From UBA5704 sp036264355 (GTDB lineage: Bacteria > Acidobacteriota > Thermoanaerobaculia > Multivoradales > UBA5704): 7,349 nt of DNA. Every line of letters begins with the position of its first letter. The first letter of the stretch is position 1. The stretch lies in NCBI GenBank assembly GCA_036264355.1, contig DATARD010000084.1, forward strand, positions 1 through 7,349, in the 5' to 3' direction. The notes beneath the pieces are model-generated. The model did not search any database, was not told the origin of the DNA, and worked only from the letters and a program-made list of their open reading frames with translations. The translations under genes were made by a program, and so were the position numbers. Positions 1-7,349 of the stretch are shown piece by piece.

Positions 1-109
1 CGGTCTCTTCAGGGAGAAATTTAGTCCCACTCCCCGCCGCTACTCGCTTTCCGAAGGGCACTTACCTCCGACTGCGGAATCGCTGGGATCAGGAAGAGCA
101 GAAGGCTAC

Positions 110-144
110 GCCGGCCAACCCCGCTGACGCGAGCGTCGGCCGGC
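110..144 (-). terminator. GC-rich inverted repeat, possible terminator of the small minus-strand gene
   Basis: A perfect 7-base arm pair (GCCGGCC at 110-116, GGCCGGC at 138-144) encloses a second perfect 5-base pair (GACGC at 126-130, GCGTC at 133-137), with a 9-base bulge at 117-125. It begins 23 bases past the stop codon of the 50-residue gene. No T-tract follows in the minus-strand direction, so it is not a classical intrinsic terminator. It could be a processing or pausing hairpin, or chance in GC-rich DNA. The rest of 1-166 shows no gene I can support. Confidence 0.3.
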
Positions 145-166
145 TGCCTGGGTGCCGGCTTGAGAG

Positions 167-319
167 CTACGACTTCGTCCGCCCCTCTTTCTTCCGCCCC
201 TTGTTGACGGTGCGTCCGGCGATCTCCTTCGCCCGCGCCGCCGACTTTCCTTCCTTCTGCTCGCTCTCCTTGACGTGCTCGTATTTGCGTTCGTCTTTAT
301 CGCTCCACGCTTTTGGCAT
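167..319 (-). CDS. small, highly basic conserved protein (50 aa), function unknown
   Basis: This short gene reads as an intact 50-residue protein beginning MPKAWSDKDERKYEHVKESE and ending in GRKKEGRTKS, followed by TAG. The start is fixed by a perfect AAAGGAGG Shine-Dalgarno sequence (327-334) exactly 7 bases upstream of ATG. It has 16 Lys/Arg against 9 Asp/Glu, no signal peptide and no hydrophobic segment, so it should be cytosolic and mostly helical or disordered. From memory, the W-S-D-K-D-E-R...Y-E-H and A-R/G-R-T-V-N-K...EGRT pattern matches a family of tiny bacterial proteins, often labelled hypothetical or plasmid stabilisation protein. Some longer members carry a C-terminal Rho-N/SAP-like domain, which is absent here. 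Nucleic-acid binding would be a guess from charge. The gene lies 56 bases after the pseudokinase gene on the same strand, so co-transcription is possible. Confidence 0.85.
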   Translation of the reverse strand: MPKAWSDKDERKYEHVKESEQKEGKSAARAKEIAGRTVNKGRKKEGRTKS

Positions 320-326
320 GAGACGT

Positions 327-334
327 CCTCCTTT
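327..334 (-). promoter_or_regulatory. perfect Shine-Dalgarno of the 50-residue gene
   Basis: The minus strand reads AAAGGAGG, fully complementary to the 16S rRNA anti-SD core, with a 7-base spacer to the ATG at 319. This is the strongest ribosome binding site in the window. It is the main evidence that this very short reading frame is translated, probably at a high rate. Confidence 0.85.
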
Positions 335-375
335 CAAGATCCGGAAGACAGCAAAAAGGAGGCCAGGAAGAGCGT

Positions 376-2892
376 TTACAGAATCCGCCGGAACCCCTCG
401 CGACGTTTAAGCTGCTGCGGGTGGTCCGGCGAGCCGAAGGAACCGGTGTGGCCGGAGACGTCGGTCGCCACGACGTAGAATTCGACCGTGCCGTTCTGGT
501 GGAAGGCCGGCGACAGCTCGACGGTGTAGAACTGGCGGTTGACGGAGAGCGGCAGCTCGCGCATTCTGCCCCCCTCCGGCTTGGCCATGAACTTCACGCT
601 GCGCACCTTGTAGTCGTCGGTGACCCGAAAGCTCAGGGTCACGATGCGACCGCGGTCGTAGTCGAGGAGAAAGCCGTCGCGGAGCACGACGGTGGGAGGC
701 TGGCCGTCGAGTTGGGCGAGCTGCTCCTCGAGGTGCTGGCGGACGGTCGCGAACTGCGCGGCGAGATGCGGCGTCGGAGTGACGCCGCGGATCTTGTCGA
801 GCGCTTCGTCCGGATGCCGGTGCTCGATGCCGGGAATCTCCGCCAGGAGCGCCTCCTGCTGCGCCTCTTCCTTCTGGGCTCGCTGGTAGCCTTCGACCTT
901 CGCTTTGAGACCGGGGCGGTTGGACCAGTTGCGGACCAGAGGATCGAGATGGCTGACGGCTTCCTGGTACTTGCCGTTGCGCGCCAGCGACTCCGCCTCG
1001 TCCTCCAGGCCGGCCGCGGCGACATCTCGCACGCCGAGCGGATCGGTGGCGTTGGGGAGTTGCTGGCTGAGGGCGGCAAAGCGCTCCAGGACCTCGATCG
1101 AAGCTTTGCGGTCGGCGGCGGCGGCGGCCTGGTTGTAGAGGTCCACCAGGCCGCGGGCGCGCTCGAGATCGGGCTTCAGCGCGTCCGGCACGGCGGCGCC
1201 CTGGCCGGCGGTCAGCACGGCGAGGCGCAGACGGCCGACATCCCCCTTGAGCCCCCGGGCCAGATTGTCCGGCAGATGCTCGGCCGCCGAGAGGCTCAGC
1301 GCCTGTTGCAGGATTTGCAGCGCCTTGCAGCCATCCGGCGGAAGAGTGCTCTGGTCGGCGGCGGTGAGGGATTGGATAGCGACGAGCGCGCGGTCCTCGG
1401 CGCCGTCGGCGTACGCATCCTGCGCTTCGGCGAGCACTTCGGCGGCCGGCCGGCGTGCCGGCGGCTTGGGCGCCGGAGCCTCCGCGGCCGGCGGCGGCGG
1501 GGGGGTGGCGCCGCTGCTGGCCCACCAATAGAGAATGCCGAGCACCAGGACGAGCCCCACGGCGGCGCCGATCAGCACGATCGGCTGGCGCAGCGGCGAT
1601 GGAGGCGGGGGTGCCACCGAGGCGGAGACTCCCCCCTGGGCCGCTCCGCCGGCCGCGGGCCGGCGCTGGAAAGGGACCACCGTGGCGCCGCTCCCGCCGC
1701 TCCGTGCCGCCGCCGCCGCTGCTGCCGCTCCACCCGCGGCCGGCACCGCCGCGGCGGCCACCGGCGGAGCGAGCGCGTTGAGCAGATCGTCGTCGATCGA
1801 CGACAGGAGCTCACCGCCCGTGTCGTCCGCCGCCGCCGGAGTGGACGGCGCCGCGGCGGCCACGGTCGGAGCGGCCGCGGGCGGAACGCTGGCCGCCGGA
1901 CGGGAGAGGTCCGGCAGCGGCGGCAACGGAGGAATCGACAGCGCGCCGGACGGCGGAGCGGTCCGCGCTGCCGGTGCCGCCGATGCCGCCGATACCGCCG
2001 GTGCCGCGGGAGCGGCGGGAGCCTTCGCCGCGGGAGCGTACACCGGCGGGCTCGGCAGGACCAGCTTCGGCCCCGCGGCTCTCTCTTCGGTCGGCGCCGG
2101 CGTCGCGGGGGTGGCGCCGAGGGCGAGCCGGAAGGCGTCGCGGATCTCCTGGTGCGAGGGGCGCTCGGCCGGATTGCGCCGTAATGCCCGCTCCAGGGTC
2201 TGGCGCAACGCTTCCGAGCTCTCCAGCTCGAGGCTGAGGGCGAAGGGGAGCTGCACCACCGGCGATTCGCCGGGGCCGACCGCGGCGCCGAGCACCTGGC
2301 AGGAGGTGTAGGCGAACGAGTAGAGGTCGGCATGCCAGTCCGCCGTCTCCCCGGGTGCCGGCGCGGTGAGCTCGGGAGCGCTGAAGCGGGCGGTCTCGGG
2401 GGAGGCGGCGATCGCGCCGCGGAAGATGGCGGTGCCGAGGCCGAGGATCTTGATCCGCTCCGGCTGCGATCCGGCCACCAGCAACAGGTTGTCCGGCGAC
2501 AGGTTGTGATGCACGATGCCGCGGCGCGCCAGGGTCTCCAGGCCGTTGAGCGCCTGGTAGAGCAGCGCCAGCAGGCGGGCCGGCGGGCCGGACGCCAGGT
2601 CGAGCGTCCGCCCTTCCACCAGCTCCATCACCAGGAAGGCGCTCCCCTCGGTCGAGAAACCGGAATCGATGAGCTGCGGCAGATTGGCGTGACGCAACGC
2701 CTCCAGCGCCGCGGCGAGCTTCTCGAACTGCGGCGCCCACTGCACCAGCTCGGCCGGCGATGGGACGTTGATCAGCTTGACCGCGACGGTCTGGCCCGAA
2801 CGCGAATCGGTCGCCCGCAGCACCGAGCCGGTGCGGGTCGACCGCAGGATCTTGTCGAGGCTATAGCGGTCGGTAAGCTCGCGGAAGTGCAT
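376..2892 (-). CDS. membrane-anchored Ser/Thr kinase-like protein with degenerate catalytic motifs (pseudokinase) and extracytoplasmic Ig-like domain
   Basis: This 838-residue protein has a PknB-type kinase fold at about residues 10-260. Retained features are the VAVK lysine (K39), the APE motif (172-174), the D of DLYSF (189) and the RP arginine of subdomain XI. Lost features are the HRD aspartate (HHN, 128-130), the following KPxN lysine (now Ser132), the DFG aspartate (GLG, 151-153), the first two glycines of the P-loop and probably the helix-C glutamate. A Pro/Ala-rich linker (about 276-435, with a run of 8 Ala) leads to one transmembrane helix (about 437-459), a Glu/Ala-rich helical region resembling TPR repeats (about 484-730) and an Ig-like beta domain (about 734-821). 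The kinase fold should be cytoplasmic and the C-terminus external. The start at 2892 has GGGAGGG 8 bases upstream; an ATG at 2934 in the same frame lacks such a site. It probably acts as a scaffold or signal-transducing receptor, not an enzyme; its partner and ligand are unknown. Confidence 0.9.
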   Translation of the reverse strand: MHFRELTDRYSLDKILRSTRTGSVLRATDSRSGQTVAVKLINVPSPAELVQWAPQFEKLAAALEALRHANLPQLIDSGFSTEGSAFLVMELVEGRTLDLASGPPARLLALLYQALNGLETLARRGIVHHNLSPDNLLLVAGSQPERIKILGLGTAIFRGAIAASPETARFSAPELTAPAPGETADWHADLYSFAYTSCQVLGAAVGPGESPVVQLPFALSLELESSEALRQTLERALRRNPAERPSHQEIRDAFRLALGATPATPAPTEERAAGPKLVLPSPPVYAPAAKAPAAPAAPAVSAASAAPAARTAPPSGALSIPPLPPLPDLSRPAASVPPAAAPTVAAAAPSTPAAADDTGGELLSSIDDDLLNALAPPVAAAAVPAAGGAAAAAAAARSGGSGATVVPFQRRPAAGGAAQGGVSASVAPPPPSPLRQPIVLIGAAVGLVLVLGILYWWASSGATPPPPPAAEAPAPKPPARRPAAEVLAEAQDAYADGAEDRALVAIQSLTAADQSTLPPDGCKALQILQQALSLSAAEHLPDNLARGLKGDVGRLRLAVLTAGQGAAVPDALKPDLERARGLVDLYNQAAAAADRKASIEVLERFAALSQQLPNATDPLGVRDVAAAGLEDEAESLARNGKYQEAVSHLDPLVRNWSNRPGLKAKVEGYQRAQKEEAQQEALLAEIPGIEHRHPDEALDKIRGVTPTPHLAAQFATVRQHLEEQLAQLDGQPPTVVLRDGFLLDYDRGRIVTLSFRVTDDYKVRSVKFMAKPEGGRMRELPLSVNRQFYTVELSPAFHQNGTVEFYVVATDVSGHTGSFGSPDHPQQLKRREGFRRIL

Positions 2893-2900
2893 CGTCTCCA

Positions 2901-2907
2901 CCCTCCC
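2901..2907 (-). promoter_or_regulatory. ribosome binding site deciding the pseudokinase start
   Basis: The minus strand reads GGGAGGG, 8 bases before the ATG at 2892. The alternative in-frame ATG at 2934 is preceded by GGCTGAAAGTC, which has no good SD, and it would lie almost at the predicted transcript start. The kinase homology also begins just after the downstream Met (HFRELTDRYSL). The 838-residue form is therefore preferred to the 852-residue form. Confidence 0.65.
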
Positions 2908-2951
2908 GGACGGCGGCCGGCTTCCTGAAAACATGACTTTCAGCCAAAATG

Positions 2952-2981
2952 AGTATAGACGAGCCGCTATGGTGATTCCCA
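2952..2981 (-). promoter_or_regulatory. candidate sigma70-type promoter for the pseudokinase gene
   Basis: On the minus strand a TATACT hexamer (2957-2952) matches the -10 consensus at 5 of 6 positions. An 18-base spacer separates it from TGGGAA (2981-2976), a weak -35 with 3 of 6 matches. Transcription would start near 2945, giving a leader of about 50 bases before the chosen ATG. The surroundings are locally AT-richer than the flanking genes, as expected for a promoter. No equally convincing plus-strand promoter for the hydrolase was found in this gap. Confidence 0.45.
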
Positions 2982-2983
2982 GG

Positions 2984-3002
2984 GGCCGGAATAATCCCGG
3001 CC
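2984..3002. promoter_or_regulatory. 6-base inverted repeat in the divergent intergenic region
   Basis: GGCCGG (2984-2989) and CCGGCC (2997-3002) flank an AT-rich 7-base centre (AATAATC). It sits between the candidate minus-strand promoter and the hydrolase start, so it could be an operator serving either gene or a hairpin in the hydrolase leader. The AATAAT centre resembles a plus-strand -10, but no -35 is visible at the right distance. It could also be chance in GC-rich DNA. Confidence 0.3.
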
Positions 3003-3041
3003 ACCGGCGCCTTCAGCGCTCCAGGAGGCCCAGCTTTACCC

Positions 3042-5195
3042 ATGAACACCCTGCGCACCATCGTATCCCGTCTGCTTCTTCTTTGCTCCGTGGCTCTCTG
3101 CGCGCTCCCGGCGAGCCGGGCCGGCGCCGGGGAAGCCTCACCCTATGGCGTCAACATCCACGCGCCGCAGGGAGAGGAGCTGACCTTCCTCCTCGATCAG
3201 GTGAAAGCGGCGGGCATCGGCTGGGTGCGGATCGACTTCGTGTGGGCCTACGTCGAGACGTCGCAGGGAGCCTACGACTGGAGCGTCTACGACGCCATCG
3301 CCGCGGCGGCCCAGGCGCGCGGCATCGAGATCTACGCCACGCTCGACTACACTCCGGCCTGGGCCACCAGCGGGCCGGTGCTCACCGGCGTGCCGTCCAA
3401 TCCGCAGACCTGGGTGGATTTCTGCTTCGCCGCCGCCCAGCGCTACCGCGGCAAGATCCGCTTCTGGGGGATGTGGAACGAGCCGAACCTGCCGCAGTTC
3501 TGGTCCGGCAGCCGCCAGCAGTACCTGGACCTCATCCTGAAGCCGGGCTCCGACGCCATCCACGCCGGCAATCCGGACGCCCAGGTCGGCGGACCGGATC
3601 TGGCGCATCTCACCGCCGGCGACGCCGACTGGTACTACTGGCTGCAGGACACGATCGACCAGGCGGCGGACAAGCTCGACTTCGTCACCCATCACATCTA
3701 CGACAGCAGCGGCAACGGCAACGTCACCAACGATCTCACCGGCTCGACCCTGTTCGCCAACAGCCCGGGGAACTGGACCCTCGTGCCGCCCTCCGTGCGC
3801 GAGGTGCTGAAATACACCGGCTGGTATCCGGGAAAGCCGGTCTGGCTCACCGAGACCGGCTGGGAGTCGAGCCGGGTCGGCGAAGACCGCCAGGCCACCT
3901 ATTACACCGGCCTGCTGAACGACTGGTACACCGGCCGCTCCGGCCAGACCTGGATCGGCAAGATCTTCTTCTATGAGATCAAGGACAGCAGCGACCCCGG
4001 CAGCTCGACCTGGGGCCTGCTGCGCGGCGACCGCACCGCCAAGCCGGCGTACGGCGCCTACCAGACCTTCATCGCGCAGCACCAGCAGACGGTGGACGAC
4101 GCCTTGGCCACCGCCGACACCTTCCCCACCACCCTGGACACCGGGCAGAGCCTCGACGCGACGCTGACCTTCCAGAACAACGGCACCACCACCTGGACCC
4201 CTGCGGCCGGCTACACGCTGGGCGCCGACAACGACCTGGACCCCTTCACCAGCGCCCGGCAGCCGCTCGCCGCCGGCGACGCCATCGCGCCGGGGCAGAA
4301 GAAGATCTTCACGATCCACCTCCAGGCTCCCCAGGTGCCGGGCCTCTACACCGTCCATTGGACCATGCTGCGCGAGGGAGGCAGCCGGTTCGGCACCACC
4401 TTCACGAAGCAGATCACGGTCAACGCGGCGCCGTCCCCCGGCACCCGCGATCTCGGCCTCCTCGCCGGGCGTTTCACGATCGAGGTGACCTGGCATGACC
4501 AGCACAGCGGGCGCGCCGGTTACGGACGGTCGGTGCCCAGCACCGACCAGACCGGCTTCTTCTGGTTCTTCGATCCGTCGAACATCGAGCTGGTGGTCAA
4601 GGTCCTCGACGGCCGGCCGGTCGACGGCGCCTTCTGGGTCTTCTATGGCGCGCTCTCCGACGTCGAGTACTGGGTGACGGTGACCGACACCCGGACCGGC
4701 AAGGTGAAGCAGTACCACAATCCACCGGGGAGCATCTGCGGCTCCGCCGACACCCAGGCTTTCCGCTCCGCCTCGGCCGGCACGGCCGAATCGATGACGG
4801 ACATGACCCTGCCATTCGAGCCGGCCGCCACCGCTCTTCCGGCCGCCTCCGCCTCGGGCTGCGTCGAGGACACCCAGACGCTCTGCCTACTGAACCACCG
4901 CTACCGCGTCTCCGTCGCCTGGCACGACCAGCACAACAACGTCTCCGGCCTGGGCTTCGCGGCGCCGCGGACCGATCAGTCCGGCACCTTCTGGTTCTTC
5001 GACCCGAGCAACGTCGAGCTGGTGGTCAAGGTCCTCGACGGCACGCTGGTCAACGGCAAGATCTGGGTCTTCTACGGCGCGCTGACCGACGTCAAGTACA
5101 CCATCACCGTCTTCGACACGGTCACCGGCGCCAGGAAGCAGTATCTGAACAAGCCCGGCAACATCTGCGGCAAGGGGGACACCGCCGCCTTCTGA
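3042..5195 (+). CDS. secreted clan GH-A-type glycoside hydrolase with FW-like Ig domain and tandem C-terminal domains
   Basis: This 717-residue protein starts with a Sec signal peptide: basic NTLRTIVSR, a Leu-rich core, and probable cleavage after ASRAGA near residue 29. The catalytic domain (about 34-346) looks like a clan GH-A barrel, GH39- or GH5-like. The motif WNEPN supplies the acid/base (E147), LTETGW supplies the nucleophile (E271), and HHIY at 217-220 is a typical active-site strand. Both catalytic glutamates are present, so activity on a beta-linked polysaccharide or glycoside outside the cytoplasm is expected; the exact substrate cannot be read. An Ig-like domain follows (about 350-461), resembling the NBR1/FW fold, with W385 and W440 and the motif REGGSRFG. 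Two 107-residue copies of another domain (468-574 and 611-717) end the protein exactly at the stop codon. AGGAGG at 3023-3028 precedes the ATG by 13 bases, a rather long spacing. The gene is divergent from the pseudokinase gene. Confidence 0.9.
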   Translation: MNTLRTIVSRLLLLCSVALCALPASRAGAGEASPYGVNIHAPQGEELTFLLDQVKAAGIGWVRIDFVWAYVETSQGAYDWSVYDAIAAAAQARGIEIYATLDYTPAWATSGPVLTGVPSNPQTWVDFCFAAAQRYRGKIRFWGMWNEPNLPQFWSGSRQQYLDLILKPGSDAIHAGNPDAQVGGPDLAHLTAGDADWYYWLQDTIDQAADKLDFVTHHIYDSSGNGNVTNDLTGSTLFANSPGNWTLVPPSVREVLKYTGWYPGKPVWLTETGWESSRVGEDRQATYYTGLLNDWYTGRSGQTWIGKIFFYEIKDSSDPGSSTWGLLRGDRTAKPAYGAYQTFIAQHQQTVDDALATADTFPTTLDTGQSLDATLTFQNNGTTTWTPAAGYTLGADNDLDPFTSARQPLAAGDAIAPGQKKIFTIHLQAPQVPGLYTVHWTMLREGGSRFGTTFTKQITVNAAPSPGTRDLGLLAGRFTIEVTWHDQHSGRAGYGRSVPSTDQTGFFWFFDPSNIELVVKVLDGRPVDGAFWVFYGALSDVEYWVTVTDTRTGKVKQYHNPPGSICGSADTQAFRSASAGTAESMTDMTLPFEPAATALPAASASGCVEDTQTLCLLNHRYRVSVAWHDQHNNVSGLGFAAPRTDQSGTFWFFDPSNVELVVKVLDGTLVNGKIWVFYGALTDVKYTITVFDTVTGARKQYLNKPGNICGKGDTAAF
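4089..4424 (+). other. NBR1/FW-like Ig domain region of the hydrolase
   Basis: Residues about 350-461 show the layout of the Ig-like NBR1 (four-tryptophan) domain: a beta strand ending in QNNGTTTW, a GxxxAPGQ turn before an IHLQAP strand, then PGLYTVHW and GGSRFG. Two of the four signature tryptophans are clear (W385, W440). The first and last are replaced by Leu/Phe and Phe/Thr positions. In bacterial secreted enzymes such domains are accessory modules, possibly spacers or binding domains. Confidence 0.6.
4443..4763 (+). repeat. C-terminal domain, copy A (107 residues)
   Basis: Residues 468-574 of the hydrolase align without gaps to copy B at a constant offset of 143 residues. I count 66 identical positions of 107. 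The shared core includes WHDQH, DQ.G.FWFFDPSN, ELVVKVLDG, WVFYGAL.DV.Y, a TG..KQY stretch and ICG..DT.AF at the end. The composition predicts a beta-rich fold. I recall similar single copies at the C-termini of unrelated secreted proteins of Acidobacteriota, but cannot confirm this here. Confidence 0.85.
4872..5192 (+). repeat. C-terminal domain, copy B (107 residues)
   Basis: Residues 611-717 form the second copy, and its last residue (DTAAF) is the last of the protein. A 36-residue Ala/Ser/Pro-containing linker (575-610) separates it from copy A. Copy B has a cysteine (C615) where copy A has G472, while the late cysteine is common to both (C567, C709). The two copies also share an exact 29-base DNA match (4585-4613 and 5014-5042), which could reflect duplication or codon bias under strong protein conservation. 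Confidence 0.85.
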
Positions 5196-5235
5196 CGGAT
5201 CTCCCCTGTTTTGTGGTACTTTCCCCGGGATTCGT

Positions 5236-5249
5236 AGGGTTCCTACCCT
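5236..5249. other. small hairpin after the hydrolase gene
   Basis: AGGGT (5236-5240) and ACCCT (5245-5249) form a perfect 5-base stem with a TCCT loop, about 40 bases past the hydrolase stop. No T-run follows, so it is at best a weak terminator for the hydrolase. It may instead be a leader structure of the pyrophosphatase transcript. Confidence 0.25.
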
Positions 5250-5266
5250 GTCAGCCCGCTTTGCAT

Positions 5267-5285
5267 GATCCGTCTTTCTCGGATC
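5267..5285 (+). promoter_or_regulatory. perfect stem-loop directly before the pyrophosphatase ribosome binding site
   Basis: GATCCG (5267-5272) and CGGATC (5280-5285) pair perfectly around a 7-base pyrimidine-rich loop (TCTTTCT). The stem ends one base before the Shine-Dalgarno sequence GGAGG (5287-5291). Such a position could tune mRNA stability or ribosome access, or the sequence could be a protein-binding dyad. It carries no riboswitch signature that I recognise. Confidence 0.35.
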
Positions 5286-5286
5286 C

Positions 5287-5291
5287 GGAGG
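5287..5291 (+). promoter_or_regulatory. ribosome binding site of the pyrophosphatase gene
   Basis: GGAGG followed by the 7-base spacer AAATTTT leads to the ATG at 5299. This fixes the start and includes the hydrophobic, signal-like N-terminus in the protein. No later ATG has a comparable site before the first membrane helix. Confidence 0.8.
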
Positions 5292-5298
5292 AAATTTT

Positions 5299-7349
<2,051 letters not shown>

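Noticed and set aside
1..109. Possible RNA gene or tail of an upstream gene at the left edge
   Set aside because: I found no tRNA, SRP, tmRNA or RNase P signature. A short frame ending at TAG (22-24) is too brief to judge.
1499..1505. Seven-G homopolymer as a possible phase-variation or frameshift site
   Set aside because: The frame is intact through it (it encodes prolines), and such runs are common in Pro-rich linkers of GC-rich genomes. There is no sign of a shifted alternative product.
1660..2040. GCC/GGC-rich repetitive stretch as a tandem repeat or mobile element
   Set aside because: It is simply codon repetition for Ala, Pro and Gly in the linker of the kinase-like protein, without a regular unit or flanking inverted repeats.
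421..2184. Long open frame on the plus strand (587 codons) opposite the pseudokinase gene
   Set aside because: Arg/Gly-rich antisense of a Pro/Ala-rich coding region, with no domain motifs. The minus strand has kinase, membrane and Ig-like features.
376..2934. Longer 852-residue version of the pseudokinase starting at 2934
   Set aside because: No Shine-Dalgarno before that ATG, and the start would be about 10 bases from the predicted transcript start. The ATG at 2892 has GGGAGGG at 8 bases.
2933..3976. Plus-strand open frame (347 codons) overlapping the hydrolase in another frame
   Set aside because: Arg/Pro/His-rich out-of-frame reading of the hydrolase; the true frame has WNEPN and LTETGW.
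3138..4718. Open frame on the minus strand (526 codons) opposite the hydrolase
   Set aside because: No recognisable motifs and Gly/Val/Arg-rich antisense composition. The plus strand encodes the signal peptide and catalytic motifs.

Overview
This is a GC-rich bacterial window with four supportable protein-coding genes and no rRNA, tRNA, CRISPR array or insertion sequence that I can see. The base composition, a secreted protein ending in tandem WFFDPSN...VKVLDG...WVFYGAL domains (a type I recall mainly from Acidobacteriota of the Thermoanaerobaculia kind), a large membrane-anchored Ser/Thr-kinase-like protein and a divergent membrane pyrophosphatase together suggest an uncultured acidobacterium or a relative. 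That assignment is inference, because there is no marker gene.

Layout. Positions 1-166 hold no gene I can support, only a GC-rich inverted repeat that could end transcription from the right. A 50-residue, very basic protein (167-319, minus) has a perfect Shine-Dalgarno sequence. It lies 56 bases downstream of a large minus-strand gene (376-2892) for a single-pass membrane protein. That protein has an N-terminal protein-kinase fold whose HRD and DFG aspartates are both replaced, so it should be a pseudokinase, followed by a Pro/Ala linker, one transmembrane helix, a helical repeat-like region and a C-terminal Ig-like domain.

A 149-base divergent intergenic region (2893-3041) carries a plausible minus-strand promoter and an inverted repeat. 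On the plus strand, 3042-5195 encodes a secreted clan GH-A-type glycoside hydrolase with an NBR1/FW-like Ig domain and two gap-free copies of a 107-residue C-terminal domain. After a 103-base gap with two small inverted repeats, 5299 to the window end encodes the first 683 residues of a membrane-bound, ion-pumping pyrophosphatase. It belongs to a divergent branch and has the lysine typical of K+-independent enzymes.

The genes do not form an obvious single pathway. The kinase-like gene and the 50-residue gene may share a transcript. The hydrolase is transcribed divergently from them, and the pyrophosphatase is probably an independent energy-conservation gene. The points of most interest are the double-aspartate-loss pseudokinase receptor, the tandem C-terminal domain of the hydrolase and the altered active-site signatures of the pyrophosphatase.
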